DNA of 34,874 nt from Symploca sp. SIO2E9. GTDB lineage: Bacteria; Cyanobacteriota; Cyanobacteriia; Cyanobacteriales; Coleofasciculaceae. Made by a program: the position numbers and the translations under genes. Shown piece after piece: positions 1 to 9,390 of this stretch. Below the pieces are notes generated by a model. It was not told where the DNA came from, searched no databases, and saw only the letters and a program-made list of their open reading frames with translations. Every line of letters begins with the position of its first letter. The stretch's first letter is position 1. Location: the NCBI GenBank assembly GCA_010692645.1, contig JAAHGS010000056.1:1-34874 (forward strand). The letters are read 5' to 3'.

Positions 1-3
1 TCT

Positions 4-201
4 GTGCAGCAGAACACCCTATTAGGCATCAAACTCAACAATGAAGTAGTCTGTGAAATTCCTTTGCCTGTCCAACCAGCTTCACTTACAGACATACGTC
101 TCCAGTCCCTGGTTGATGGTGATCGATTCCACTCTACAGCTGCTGATACATGCTTAGATGGTTACTGTTTAGGTGGTTACTGTTTAGGTGGGTGCCGATA
201 A
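4..201 (+). CDS. Reading frame with Cys/Gly-rich C-terminus, possibly partial
   Basis: I do not recognise this protein. The frame is open to the left edge, so the GTG at 4 may not be the true start and this may be only the C-terminal end of a longer gene. The last 17 residues carry four Cys and six Gly residues (TCLDGYCLGGYCLGGCR), and two of the units come from an exact 15-bp tandem duplication at 160-174 and 175-189. The upstream part is polar and acidic (LTDIRLQSLVDGDRF) without a membrane segment. A leader-like N-terminus followed by a short repeated Cys-rich tail resembles a RiPP precursor, but I cannot see a modifying enzyme and the upstream DNA is missing. A strong terminator follows at 271-308, supporting a real transcript ending here. 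Confidence 0.45.
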   Translation: MQQNTLLGIKLNNEVVCEIPLPVQPASLTDIRLQSLVDGDRFHSTAADTCLDGYCLGGYCLGGCR

Positions 202-270
202 TTTCGTCTAAATCTTTCGTAAGAGCAAATTAAATAAAGTCAAGAAAACATCATGATCCTGGCTTTTGTG

Positions 271-308
271 GTAGCAAAGCTTATCTGCCAAGCTTTGCTA
301 CATTTTTT
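271..308 (+). terminator. Rho-independent terminator
   Basis: A perfect 12-bp inverted repeat (GTAGCAAAGCTT at 271-282 and its complement at 290-301) encloses a 7-base loop. It is followed at once by a T-rich run (ATTTTTTG). It lies 70 bases after the stop of the Cys-rich reading frame and probably ends that transcript. Confidence 0.8.
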
Positions 309-784
309 GTTCTGTGCAAACTATCTATTAGAAGGTAATATCAATCTGTCCCATTTAGATTTAGAGCTAATTTATGTTATAAGGGTTACACTGGAGATAA
401 TTTAGCCAGTGTATTAGTCCCTATGCATGGTATGCCATAGAAATTGATTAAGCTCACAGAGGATGATTTCAAGTGTTACTCTAACCCTAGGGGCTGTGGT
501 TAATTGAGCAAAGTTTCTCTTGTTTGCTTAATTATCACCGTTGAGGTTTAACATTAGGAAGTGTTGCCGGAGGTGGGTACTCACAGTGTATTTCTGTACA
601 GTATTCTTGATTCAGACTGCAATGGTACGAATCATGCGAAGTTATCTAACTTCTAAGATTTTATTTTATAAATTGTTTTTTTTCAGAAAACTAAATTAGT
701 TGTCTTAATATAAGTATGTAAATTTACAAAGATATGCGACAACACGAAAATATAGATACGATAATTTCAGGAGTCTGAGAGTTT
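309..784. other. Intergenic region upstream of the sensor kinase
   Basis: No convincing gene is visible. Two inverted repeats stand out: TACACTGG at 387-394 with its exact complement at 406-413 (11-base loop), and a 12-bp pair with one mismatch at 501-512 and 523-534. Neither is followed by a T-run, so they are more likely regulatory or structural than terminators. The sensor-kinase promoter must lie here or nearby, but I could not pick out a confident -35/-10 pair. An AGGAG ribosome binding site sits about 12 bases before the ATG at 785. Confidence 0.4.
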
Positions 785-3700
785 ATGCCCTGGGGTATCT
801 CGTTAGATTGGCGCTGTCTAATCTTAGGAAGAAATCGTAAAACCCAAAGATTGCTCGCGACTATAATCGTGACAATTTTAACAGGAATGAAACCAACAAC
901 TAACATTTATGCCCAAGAAACTAACATCCAAGTTGAGCATATGACGGTTGATGATGGATTGTCTCAAAGTGCAATTTATTCTATGCTGCGAGGCAGTCAA
1001 GGATTTATGTGGTTTGGAACTCAGGACGGTCTGAATAGATATGACGGATATGACTTCATAGTATACAGGCACGATCAAAGTGATACCGACTCATTATCTG
1101 ATAATTGGATTACTTCAATCTATGAAGATAGCTCAGGAACAATCTGGGTTGGTACTGATGGCGGAGGACTCAACAAATTTAATCGCGAAACTGAACAATT
1201 TACTCGTTACCTTCCTGAAGCAGATAACCCCAATAGTTTAGGGGCCAATCGTGTTTTGTCAATCTATGAAGACAGTTCAGGAACAATCTGGGTTGGTACT
1301 GATGGCGGAGGACTCAACAAATTTAATCGCGAAACTGAGCAATTTACTCATTATAAAAACAACCAGAATGAACTTAATTGCTTGAGTAACAATACTGTCT
1401 TCTCTATACATCAAGACAAGTTGGGAATACTCTGGGTTGGCACAGCTGAGGGACTTAATCAATTCAATCCTGAAACAGGGCAATTTACTCACTACAGCAA
1501 TAACCCTAATGACCCCCAGAGCTTGAGTGATAACACTGTTTTATCAATTTATGAAGACCAGTTTTCCAGACTATGGGTTGGCACTAAAAACGGGGGACTC
1601 AACTTATTTGAACGGGAAACTGAGCAATTTACCCATTACCAACACGACCCAGATAATCCTAATAGTTTGAGTTATAAAACTGTCGGCTCAATTGCCGAAG
1701 ACCGCTTTGGTCATCTCTGGCTTGGTACTAGTAGTTGGCAGGTTAGTTCCTATGGCAGATACCTCGATAAATTTGATCCTAAAACCAAGAAATTTACCCA
1801 CTACACAGAAGACGAAACTAACCCCAAAAGCTTGAATGATACTGTATTTAATAGTCTCTTGAGAACTGAACCCGATATATTATGGATTGGTACTGCTTTC
1901 GGCGGTATTAACAAATTAGACCAGAAAAATCGCAAATTTAAACATTACAAACGCGATTCAAATAATCCCCATAGTTTGAATGATAATCAGGTAATGTCAA
2001 TCTATGAAGACCAGTCTGGGATGATCTGGATTGGCACCAATGGCAGTGGCATCAATAGATTTGATCCCACAACCAACAAATTTACCCATTACCAACATGA
2101 CCCAAATGATCCCAATAGCTTGAGTAGTGACACTGTTTGGTCAGTCTATGAAGACAGAGATGGTATGCTCTGGATTGGTACTTTTGGCAGTGGACTCAAT
2201 AAATGGGATCGCGAAACTGGTCAATTTACGCATTACACACAAGACCCAGGTAATTCAAACAGTTTAAGTAATAATACTATTCCCTCAATCTATGAAGATC
2301 AATCTGGCACTCTCTGGATTGGTACTTGGGAAGGACTCAATAAATTCAATCGAGAAACTGGTCAATTTACGCATTACACACACGACCCAGGTAATTCAAA
2401 CAGTTTAAGTAATAATACTATTACCTCAATCTATGAAGATCAATCTGGAACCCTCTGGATTGGTACTTGGGAAGGACTCAACAAATTCAATCGCGAAACT
2501 GGTGAGTTCACCCGTTACACACGCAACCCAGCTAATTTCAATAGTTTGAGTCATGACCGGGTTATAACAATTGTTGAATACCCAACAGGTACACTCTGGA
2601 TTGGTACTTATGGTGGTGGACTTAATAAGTTTGATATTGCTACCGAAGCTTTTACAAATTACACCAAGAAAGATGGTCTTCCCAACAATTCTATTGTCGG
2701 TATGCTGGTTGACAACGATGGTAATCTTTGGCTAAGCACTAATAAAGGATTATCAAAATTCAATCCTCAAACTGAAACCTTTAGAAATTATGATGTAAGT
2801 GATGGTCTTCAGGGGAATGAATTCAGTGGAGTCAAAGCCTACATCAAAAGTAAAACAGGAGAATTGTTTTTTGGTGGCGTCAATGGATTTAATAGCTTCT
2901 TCCCTAAGGAAGTCAAAGACAGTTATTATCTGCCGCCAATTGTGATCACCGATTTTAAAGTTTTTAATGAAAGTGAAAATCTAGATCAAACAATTACTGC
3001 AACCGATAAAATTCAACTCTCCTACAAACAAAACTTCTTCAGTTTTGAATTTGCTGCTCTCGACTATACCAATCCCCATAAAAACCAGTACGCCTACAAA
3101 CTCGAAGGATTTGACCACAAGTGGATTTATTCAGGACACAGACGCTATGCCAGTTACACCAATTTAGATGCAGGGACCTATATCTTCAAAGTCAAAGGTT
3201 CCAATAGTGACGGCGTGTGGAATCAACAAGGCACTTCGCTCACCATTATTATTACTCCTCCCCCTTGGAAAACTTGGTGGGCTTACACTTGCTATGTTCT
3301 GTTGCCGGTAGTTATAGTTATCGGATATGTCCAGTGGAAGATCCAAGCCCAGGAGTACGAAAATGCCTTGCTCAGGCAAAGCGAAAGAAAGCTCAAGCAA
3401 ATTTTAGAAGCCATCCCCATCGGTATTGTTGTGGTTGATAACTCTGGTCAATCGGTCTATGTCAATCAAACTGCAATGCACTTACTAGGCGCAAAAGCTA
3501 CTCTGGATGGGGATGTTGAACAATTGTCCGATATTTATCAATTTTATATTGCTGGGACACAGCAATTATATCCCCCAGAGAAGCTAACACTTTCACAAGC
3601 TCTCAGAGGAAAAAAGACAACTATTGATGATATGGAAGTTCACCGCCAAGATCAGATTATCTCCTTAGAGGCAAGAGGAACCCCTATTTATAATGAGCAT

Positions 3701-4759
3701 GGTGCTGTGGTCTATGCCGTCTGTGCTTTTCAAGATATCACAGTTCGCAAACAAGCAGAAGCAGAGCGCCAGCAATATACTCAAGAATTAAAGAAGGCAA
3801 AAGATCAGCTGCAAGCAGTTTTGGATACTGTGCCTGGCTGCGTTTCCTGGATGAGTGTAGATGGGCGCTACCTAGGTACTAATGGTCATTTAGCCAAAGC
3901 CCTTAACTTGCCTACTGAAGCTTTTGTAGGTAGAGAAGTGGGCTTTTTTGATCACAAATCTGAACTGTCTCAATTTTTGCGGGAGTTTTTGGTAAGCCCC
4001 AAAACAACTGCCTCCCGAGTTGTAAATGTACCAATCAAAGACTCGATACGTAACTACTGGATCGGAGTTCAGAAGTACCAGCAAAATCGTGCAGCTGTAG
4101 GAGTAGGAATTGATATTACCGAGCAAAAGCTGGCAGAAGAAGCCCTGCGTAAATCGCTCACGGAAAAGGAAATTCTGCTACAGGAAGTTCATCATCGAGT
4201 CAAAAACAACTTGCAGGTTATTTCTAGTTTACTAGACCTCCAGTCCTACAGCCTCAAAGACACCAAGACCATCGAACTGTTCCGAGAAAGTTACAATCGT
4301 GTGAAATCGATGGCGTTAGTTCATGAGAGGCTCTATAGTTCTGCATCTCTCGAAAAGATTAACTTTGCTGAGTATATTGAAACTTTAACTTGCCATCTGA
4401 TCCAGTCCTACGAGTTGAGTAGAGAACCCATCGAGATCAAAATTAACTGTGAAGAAGTTTTGCTCAACCTGGATAAGGCAATTACTTGTGGTTTGATTGT
4501 TAATGAACTTATTTCCAATGCACTCAAATACGCTTTCCCTCAAAAAACAGGTGGTTTAGTGGAAATCACACTAAAAAGAGAGGGGGAGCAATTGTTTTTA
4601 ACTATTAAGGACAATGGTGTAGGTTTACCCAAAGATTTAGATTGGCAAGCACCTCCGACACTAGGACTACAGTTGGTTAAGATTTTAACCCAACAACTGG
4701 AAGGAGAACTGGAATTAGAGCCAAGTCAAGGTACGGAATTTCGAATTAAATTTTCTTAA
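785..4759 (+). CDS. Hybrid-type sensor histidine kinase: double seven-bladed propeller, Y_Y_Y, PAS, HisKA_2, HATPase
   Basis: Membrane sensor histidine kinase of 1324 residues. A signal-like hydrophobic stretch (about 20-44) is followed by about 14 propeller repeats of the type ED-x-GTLWIGT-x-GGLNKF (about 55-700), enough for two seven-bladed beta-propellers. A Y_Y_Y domain follows (about 740-820), then one transmembrane segment (about 828-850), two PAS domains (about 868-985 and 1000-1113), a HisKA_2 dimerisation domain with the motif EVHHRVKNN (phospho-acceptor His at about 1136) and a C-terminal HATPase (about 1225-1324). The periplasmic propeller architecture is known from sensors of glycans and other extracellular ligands; the ligand here cannot be deduced. 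No receiver domain or response regulator gene is adjacent, so the partner is elsewhere. Near-identical DNA repeats inside the propeller show recent internal duplication. Confidence 0.9.
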   Translation: MPWGISLDWRCLILGRNRKTQRLLATIIVTILTGMKPTTNIYAQETNIQVEHMTVDDGLSQSAIYSMLRGSQGFMWFGTQDGLNRYDGYDFIVYRHDQSDTDSLSDNWITSIYEDSSGTIWVGTDGGGLNKFNRETEQFTRYLPEADNPNSLGANRVLSIYEDSSGTIWVGTDGGGLNKFNRETEQFTHYKNNQNELNCLSNNTVFSIHQDKLGILWVGTAEGLNQFNPETGQFTHYSNNPNDPQSLSDNTVLSIYEDQFSRLWVGTKNGGLNLFERETEQFTHYQHDPDNPNSLSYKTVGSIAEDRFGHLWLGTSSWQVSSYGRYLDKFDPKTKKFTHYTEDETNPKSLNDTVFNSLLRTEPDILWIGTAFGGINKLDQKNRKFKHYKRDSNNPHSLNDNQVMSIYEDQSGMIWIGTNGSGINRFDPTTNKFTHYQHDPNDPNSLSSDTVWSVYEDRDGMLWIGTFGSGLNKWDRETGQFTHYTQDPGNSNSLSNNTIPSIYEDQSGTLWIGTWEGLNKFNRETGQFTHYTHDPGNSNSLSNNTITSIYEDQSGTLWIGTWEGLNKFNRETGEFTRYTRNPANFNSLSHDRVITIVEYPTGTLWIGTYGGGLNKFDIATEAFTNYTKKDGLPNNSIVGMLVDNDGNLWLSTNKGLSKFNPQTETFRNYDVSDGLQGNEFSGVKAYIKSKTGELFFGGVNGFNSFFPKEVKDSYYLPPIVITDFKVFNESENLDQTITATDKIQLSYKQNFFSFEFAALDYTNPHKNQYAYKLEGFDHKWIYSGHRRYASYTNLDAGTYIFKVKGSNSDGVWNQQGTSLTIIITPPPWKTWWAYTCYVLLPVVIVIGYVQWKIQAQEYENALLRQSERKLKQILEAIPIGIVVVDNSGQSVYVNQTAMHLLGAKATLDGDVEQLSDIYQFYIAGTQQLYPPEKLTLSQALRGKKTTIDDMEVHRQDQIISLEARGTPIYNEHGAVVYAVCAFQDITVRKQAEAERQQYTQELKKAKDQLQAVLDTVPGCVSWMSVDGRYLGTNGHLAKALNLPTEAFVGREVGFFDHKSELSQFLREFLVSPKTTASRVVNVPIKDSIRNYWIGVQKYQQNRAAVGVGIDITEQKLAEEALRKSLTEKEILLQEVHHRVKNNLQVISSLLDLQSYSLKDTKTIELFRESYNRVKSMALVHERLYSSASLEKINFAEYIETLTCHLIQSYELSREPIEIKINCEEVLLNLDKAITCGLIVNELISNALKYAFPQKTGGLVEITLKREGEQLFLTIKDNGVGLPKDLDWQAPPTLGLQLVKILTQQLEGELELEPSQGTEFRIKFS
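1115..2520 (+). repeat. Near-identical internal repeats in the propeller region
   Basis: Two blade-encoding units are almost identical at DNA level. The stretch starting at 1115 recurs at 1259 (offset 144 bp, 48 codons), and the stretch starting at 2285 recurs at 2426 (offset 141 bp, 47 codons). Offsets divisible by three keep the frame, which is the pattern expected from in-frame duplication of whole propeller blades. Confidence 0.75.
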
Positions 4760-5188
4760 GGCGAAACCTGATAAGCTAGTGTGCATTTTAATCGTATATT
4801 TTCTAGTTTAATGAGAATGCTTCAAACCCTCTCTCTCCCCTTTTTATTGAATACACACTCTTAATGCGTAACAGCTTATAAGGAGTCACAATCGAAGAGT
4901 CAGAAGTTAAAATATCCACCTCTATAAGGAAAACCCCTTGCCAAGGGCGATCGCCGTGATCATAATTAACGTATAGTTATCTGTAGTTAAGTACGCTATA
5001 GAGCTTGTCAAGCCGACGCTATTTAAGCTGAGCTTGAATTGAGACTCACGCTAGGACAAAGCGTAGGTCTGAAATGCCTGTGGAGACGATCTGGCGGGGG
5101 CTGGCAACAGCCTAGTTAAAAGTCCGAGAAGCAGGAAGAAGGGTAGAGAGGTGCGTTTTTAAACCGCCTTGTAATATCCTTTGAGAAT
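4760..5188 (+). mobile_element. Probable 3' remnant of an IS200/IS605 (TnpB-type) element, region upstream of the end hairpin
   Basis: No intact gene lies here. The region contains one HIP1 site (4947-4954). From about 5040 it carries sequence that resembles the conserved 3' end and guide-RNA-like tail found after cyanobacterial TnpB genes: a short hairpin (ACGCT at 5048-5052 pairing with AGCGT), then a structured GC-rich stretch around 5090-5150. A short frame in this stretch ends at the TAG around 5113 and could be the last codons of a transposase. No TnpB or TnpA catalytic motifs survive, so any element is 5'-deleted. The identification rests on remembered resemblance and on the end hairpin. 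Confidence 0.4.
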
Positions 5189-5219
5189 CCCCATCTCTTT
5201 AGAGCGGGGAGTACGTCAA
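5189..5219 (+). mobile_element. IS200/IS605-like right-end hairpin
   Basis: An interrupted hairpin pairs CCCC (5189-5192) with GGGG (5206-5209) and CTCT (5195-5198) with AGAG (5201-5204), followed by a TCAA tail at 5216-5219. Subterminal imperfect hairpins with a short conserved tail are characteristic of the right ends of IS200/IS605 elements, which lack terminal inverted repeats. It lies only about 30 bases before the E2 start codon. Confidence 0.5.
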
Positions 5220-5251
5220 GTTAATCAAGAATTGATTCAGAAGATCCCCCC

Positions 5252-6541
5252 ATGATCCACGATGTTTTCATGCCCGCCCTCAGTTCCACAATGACCGAAG
5301 GGAAAATTGTTTCCTGGGAAAAATCCCCAGGCGACAAAGTTGAAAAAGGTGAAACCGTGGTGGTGGTTGAGTCGGATAAGGCGGATATGGATGTCGAGTC
5401 TTTCCATGAAGGCTATCTGGCTACAATCACAGTGCCAGCTGGTGAAACTGCTGCTGTCGGTGCCGTAATTGCTCTAGTAGCAGAAACGGAAGCAGAAATC
5501 GCAACAGCCAAACAGCAAGCTGCTCAACAGTCTCAACCCGTTGCTGTTGGAGCAGCGCAGGCGACAGCTCCACCAGCACCAGAACTGCTAGAAGCAGCCT
5601 CAGAAGCTGCTCAAGAGACTTCAAGCCGACGCAATGGCAGGATGATTGTTTCTCCCCGCGCTCGCAAGTTAGCTAAGGAGCTGAAGGTTGATCTGAGTAT
5701 ATTGAAAGGCAGTGGTCCTCATGGGCGAATTGTTGCCCATGATGTTGAATCCGCCGTTGGGAAAGTCAGTTCTCCTGTAGAGCCAATAGTTTCATCCCCT
5801 CAAAAAACAATTGCCGCTCCCCCCACTGCCCCTGCACTGCAACCACCTGCTGCGGCAACAGTAACTCTAGGTGAAGTCGTACCCTTTAATACACTGCAAA
5901 AAGCAGTGATCCAGAATATGGTTGCTAGCCTGCAGGCACCTGTCTTCCGGGTTAGTTATACCATCACTACTGATGAACTCGATAAATTATACAAAAAGAT
6001 CAAGCCTAAGGGCGTGACCATGACAGCGCTGCTTGCTAAAGCAGTAGCAGTGAGCTTGCAAAAGCATCCCTTGTTGAATGCCTGTTATACAGAGCAAGGC
6101 ATTAATTATCGTCGCGGAATTAATGTTGCTGTAGCTGTAGCAATGGAAGGTGGTGGACTAATTACGCCAGTATTGCAAAATGCTGACCAGATAGATATCT
6201 ACTCTCTGTCTCGCCGTTGGCAAGATTTAGTGGCACGTTCCAGAAGCAAGCAGTTACAGCCTGAGGAGTACAGCACTGGTACCTTTACCCTGTCAAATTT
6301 GGGGATGTTTGGCGTTGATAGTTTTGATGCGATTTTACCACCGGGACAGGGAAGTATTCTCGCGATTGGAGCATCGCGTACCCAAATAGTAGCAACAGCT
6401 GACGGTATGATGGCACTGCGGCGTCAGATGCAGGTAAATATTACCTGTGATCACCGCATGATCTACGGTGCTGAGGCAGCTGCTTTCCTGCAAGATTTGG
6501 CAAAGCTGATTGAAACTGAGGCACACTCACTAACACTTTAA
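5252..6541 (+). CDS. Dihydrolipoamide acetyltransferase, E2 of pyruvate dehydrogenase
   Basis: E2 core subunit of the pyruvate dehydrogenase complex; it transfers the acetyl group from lipoyl-lysine to CoA. The 429 residues hold one lipoyl domain (1-76) with the modified lysine at K43 in ESDKADMD, an Ala/Pro-rich linker, an E3-binding domain (about 130-170, SPRARKLAKEL) and the catalytic domain (about 205-429). The active-site motif is DHRMIYGA, with Tyr-Gly where bacterial E2s usually have Asp-Gly; to my knowledge cyanobacterial and plastid E2s share this variant. The start gives the expected MIHDVFMPALSSTM N-terminus. A poor ribosome binding site and the transposon-like end just upstream suggest that the element may have altered the promoter. 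The gene stands alone, as is usual for E2 in cyanobacteria. Confidence 0.95.
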   Translation: MIHDVFMPALSSTMTEGKIVSWEKSPGDKVEKGETVVVVESDKADMDVESFHEGYLATITVPAGETAAVGAVIALVAETEAEIATAKQQAAQQSQPVAVGAAQATAPPAPELLEAASEAAQETSSRRNGRMIVSPRARKLAKELKVDLSILKGSGPHGRIVAHDVESAVGKVSSPVEPIVSSPQKTIAAPPTAPALQPPAAATVTLGEVVPFNTLQKAVIQNMVASLQAPVFRVSYTITTDELDKLYKKIKPKGVTMTALLAKAVAVSLQKHPLLNACYTEQGINYRRGINVAVAVAMEGGGLITPVLQNADQIDIYSLSRRWQDLVARSRSKQLQPEEYSTGTFTLSNLGMFGVDSFDAILPPGQGSILAIGASRTQIVATADGMMALRRQMQVNITCDHRMIYGAEAAAFLQDLAKLIETEAHSLTL

Positions 6542-6617
6542 TCGCTAAAACCATGCTCGTCCTTGGGCTTACTCAGCAAGTGCCAAGGCGGGTTGAGCTA
6601 TACAATCAGTATGTTCT

Positions 6618-8039
6618 CTAAACATTGCAATACTCCTTAGTAACCTTCATAACTGAAGGCTGGAGTGTAAAAGCCATCTCACTTGTGTTAGCGATTTTTT
6701 CAATAATCGAACGCCTCTCTAGAGATTGTAAGACGTTGATCAGTTGGGAGGCAGAATTTAACGGCGCAAATTCTTTCAAATTAAAATAATTTCGCAATTG
6801 GTTCAGTGAGACTGGTTGGTGATGAGTTGCTAGATAACACATAACCTGCCTCTCTGAGCCATCTAAGCGACTTAAATGCTCAAATAAGATGGCTTTCAAA
6901 GGCTCGCTAATAATTAGCGTATTCAAACTAAAAAATTCGGATATACTACCATGAAAGAATTCTTTAATAGTTGTCGCTGCTATATTTAATGCTAAGGGAT
7001 TGCCCCGATAGATGGTAATGAGTCGATACCATTCTGGTTCACTCCCAGACAAATTGTGCGCTTCTAAAATTTGCCTAGCTGCTTTGAATGGTAAACCATC
7101 TAGTTTTAATGAGCAAGCACAGCAAGTTTTATTTTCAAGTAACTCCATTTCTAGAGGTTTTTCCCAACTATTGAAGAGCAAGCAGCTTTGATGTGGTTGT
7201 TGAGATAACTGCCTCATTAAATCACTATAACTCTCGTATTCCTCTCGATAATGCCCAGCGCGATCGCAACTGCGCATCAGCATCTCGATGTCATCAAAAA
7301 CCACTAGACAACGGCGCACTCGCAAACACTCTATAAACTGGGAAATGAGAAGGTTGGTGTCTTCTAACACAGAGCATGGCTGCTGGTTAGAGAGCAATGG
7401 AATCAAGCTTGCAAGCATCTGTTTGAGGGGTGGAGCATGACGCAGTGAGCGCCAGACAATAAAGTCAAAATCATCTTGAATATCTTTTACCAGCTTTGCG
7501 GCTAGAGAGGTTTTGCCAATCCCCCCCATACCCAGGAGTGCCACTAATCGACACCCCTTTTGACGAATGCATTGTTTGAGGGTATTGAGTTCCTCTGTGC
7601 GCCCATAGAAAGCTGAAACATCTGGTGCTTCTCCCCAATCTTGTCTCGGTGCGGGAGTTTTGTATCCTGCTGCTTCTAGCCACTTCGGGATGTTTCTCCA
7701 GGTTTTGAGAGTGTTTGATTCCCTCTCCGTCAGTGCTTCGACATATCGATACAACCCCTTGGTTAGTTCAACTGATATTGCCCCGCATGTCCAATTGACA
7801 ACAGCAGCTATTTCTTTAGGAGAGTAACCGCACAGCAATCCTCTCAAACAAGCCTTTTCCACTGGTGTAAGCTCAGTTTCTCTACCAGTGGAATTCAGTT
7901 TTTGCTTGGCAAGTTCTAAATAGAGACTTTTCAAATTCCAGAACTCTGTTGCTTCTGGGAATTTTTCTTGAAAGCTAGCACTAACATTTGTAAGCGACAT
8001 AGGCTTGTACTCCTCAAGAGAAAACTGATCAGACTCCAT
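6618..8039 (-). CDS. NB-ARC/STAND ATPase with N-terminal helix-turn-helix-like domain
   Basis: Protein of 473 residues in the STAND class of signalling ATPases. Residues about 55-105 (ELTPVEKACLRGLLCGYSPKEIA) form a helix-turn-helix-like module found at the N-terminus of many cyanobacterial NB-ARC proteins. The nucleotide-binding domain follows, with Walker A at 170-177 (GMGGIGKT), a Walker B-like stretch (LVVFDDIE, about 244-251) and a GxP motif (GNPLAL), then a winged-helix-like C-terminal part. Relatives often continue into WD40 or TPR sensor repeats; this one ends without any, so it is either a short form or has lost its sensor. Methionine 14 is an alternative start. Its target is unknown. 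It converges with the E2 gene and has 262 bases of upstream DNA. Confidence 0.8.
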   Translation of the reverse strand: MESDQFSLEEYKPMSLTNVSASFQEKFPEATEFWNLKSLYLELAKQKLNSTGRETELTPVEKACLRGLLCGYSPKEIAAVVNWTCGAISVELTKGLYRYVEALTERESNTLKTWRNIPKWLEAAGYKTPAPRQDWGEAPDVSAFYGRTEELNTLKQCIRQKGCRLVALLGMGGIGKTSLAAKLVKDIQDDFDFIVWRSLRHAPPLKQMLASLIPLLSNQQPCSVLEDTNLLISQFIECLRVRRCLVVFDDIEMLMRSCDRAGHYREEYESYSDLMRQLSQQPHQSCLLFNSWEKPLEMELLENKTCCACSLKLDGLPFKAARQILEAHNLSGSEPEWYRLITIYRGNPLALNIAATTIKEFFHGSISEFFSLNTLIISEPLKAILFEHLSRLDGSERQVMCYLATHHQPVSLNQLRNYFNLKEFAPLNSASQLINVLQSLERRSIIEKIANTSEMAFTLQPSVMKVTKEYCNV

Positions 8040-8245
8040 ATAGTTGTCAAGCCAAATTAGGGGAAATTATGCACTACTTTACTAAACTTTATATATAATC
8101 TGAGCTAGACACTGTACAAATCACCCGTAACATGCATTAGGAGCTTTTATGATTTCAGGCAGTTCTCTAGATACTGATTGGCTTACCTATTTGCTGTCTT
8201 AGCCTAAAAAATAACTGAAATACACATAATTTGGACAAAAGAGAA

Positions 8246-8290
8246 AGGAAAAATCAGGGAGAAAAAGAGCTGAAGTTTCAATTTTCTCCC
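8246..8290 (-). terminator. Rho-independent terminator after the DAHP synthase gene
   Basis: Read on the minus strand, a perfect 9-bp stem (GGGAGAAAA at complement of 8282-8290, pairing with TTTTCTCCC at complement of 8257-8265) is followed by TGATTTTTCC. It starts 12 bases after the DAHP synthase stop codon and would close the minus-strand cluster. The remaining upstream stretch (8040-8245) shows no gene. Confidence 0.65.
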
Positions 8291-8301
8291 TTTTCTTTTA
8301 C

Positions 8302-9390
8302 CTATACAATACTAGTAGCTTTATGTATGTTTAAGTTAGCAACTCCTGTCGATAGAGGCAATTTTTGAGACTGACGACCAAAAAATTGACCAATCACAGC
8401 TATCTCCTGCATTAAAGCTTTGTATTGCTCTGGTGTTAGAGACTGAGGACCATCTGAGAGAGCCTTGGCAGGATCAGGATGAACCTCTATCATCAATGAA
8501 TCTGCACCAGCAGCGATCGCAGCTTTAGCCATCATTGGTACATACTCTGCTTTTCCGGTAGCATGGCTGGGATCAACTACAATCGGCAAGTGAGTGAGAG
8601 TTCGCAGTACGGGAATGGCTGCAAGATCGAGAGTATTGCGCGTATACTTCCGATCAAAGGTGCGAATTCCTCGCTCGCACAAAATCACATTTGGGTTACC
8701 TTCTGCCATAATATACTCAGCAGCCATTAGCCAATCTTCAATCGTAGCTGCCATACCTCGTTTGAGTAAAATAGGCTTATTAATTGCTCCTACTTGCTTC
8801 AAAAGAGAGAAATTCTGCATGTTACGGGCACCAATTTGGATAATATCAGCTACCTCAGCAACTTTAGCAAGGTCAGCCGAATCCATTACTTCCGTGATAA
8901 TACCCAAACCTGTAGCCTCGCGAGCTTTTGCTAGCAAACCCAAGGCACTCTCACCATGACCTTGAAAAGAATAGGGTGAAGTTCGGGGTTTGTAGGCTCC
9001 ACCTCGCAACAACTGGGCTCCGGCTGCCTTAACTCGCCAAGCAGTCTCAACAATCATTTCTTCATTTTCTACCGAACAGGGCCCAGCTATAGAAACAAGG
9101 GGATGATTTTGACCGAAAGTGACTAATTCATTAGGTGTGGAGACAAATACCTCTGTTGGTTCTCCATGACGAAATTCTAAACTAGCTCTTTTAAAAGGCT
9201 TATCTACCTTCATCACCTTCTCAATGAAAGGACTTAGTTGTTGAATTTGTTGAGGATTGAGAATAGCAGTATCTCCTACTAAACCAATTATGACTTTGTG
9301 TTTACCTACAATTTTTTCGGGTTTAATACTACAGCTTCTTAATTCTTCGATAATTCTTTGAATTTCTGAGACAGGAGTATCAGTCGTCAT
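8302..9390 (-). CDS. aroF: 3-deoxy-7-phosphoheptulonate (DAHP) synthase, single-domain AroF/KDO8P-like type
   Basis: First enzyme of the shikimate pathway; condenses phosphoenolpyruvate and erythrose 4-phosphate. I place the start at the ATG at 9390 (362 residues), preceded by AAGGA at good spacing; the open frame extends further upstream but without homology. Residues about 1-80 resemble the ferredoxin-like regulatory domain of the Thermotoga-type enzyme. The TIM barrel carries GPCSVE (103-108), KPRTSPY (134-140), the metal-binding region around ILCERG and the VVDPSHATG motif. All catalytic motifs look intact. It is the last gene before a terminator in a run that contains an aromatic ammonia-lyase, so it may be a pathway-dedicated copy raising aromatic precursor supply; whether the genome has another copy cannot be seen. 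Confidence 0.93.
   Translation of the reverse strand: MTTDTPVSEIQRIIEELRSCSIKPEKIVGKHKVIIGLVGDTAILNPQQIQQLSPFIEKVMKVDKPFKRASLEFRHGEPTEVFVSTPNELVTFGQNHPLVSIAGPCSVENEEMIVETAWRVKAAGAQLLRGGAYKPRTSPYSFQGHGESALGLLAKAREATGLGIITEVMDSADLAKVAEVADIIQIGARNMQNFSLLKQVGAINKPILLKRGMAATIEDWLMAAEYIMAEGNPNVILCERGIRTFDRKYTRNTLDLAAIPVLRTLTHLPIVVDPSHATGKAEYVPMMAKAAIAAGADSLMIEVHPDPAKALSDGPQSLTPEQYKALMQEIAVIGQFFGRQSQKLPLSTGVANLNIHKATSIV

Noticed and set aside
6550-6600. Terminator after the E2 gene
   Set aside because: A CCTTGG/CCAAGG stem is present, but no T-run follows on either strand.
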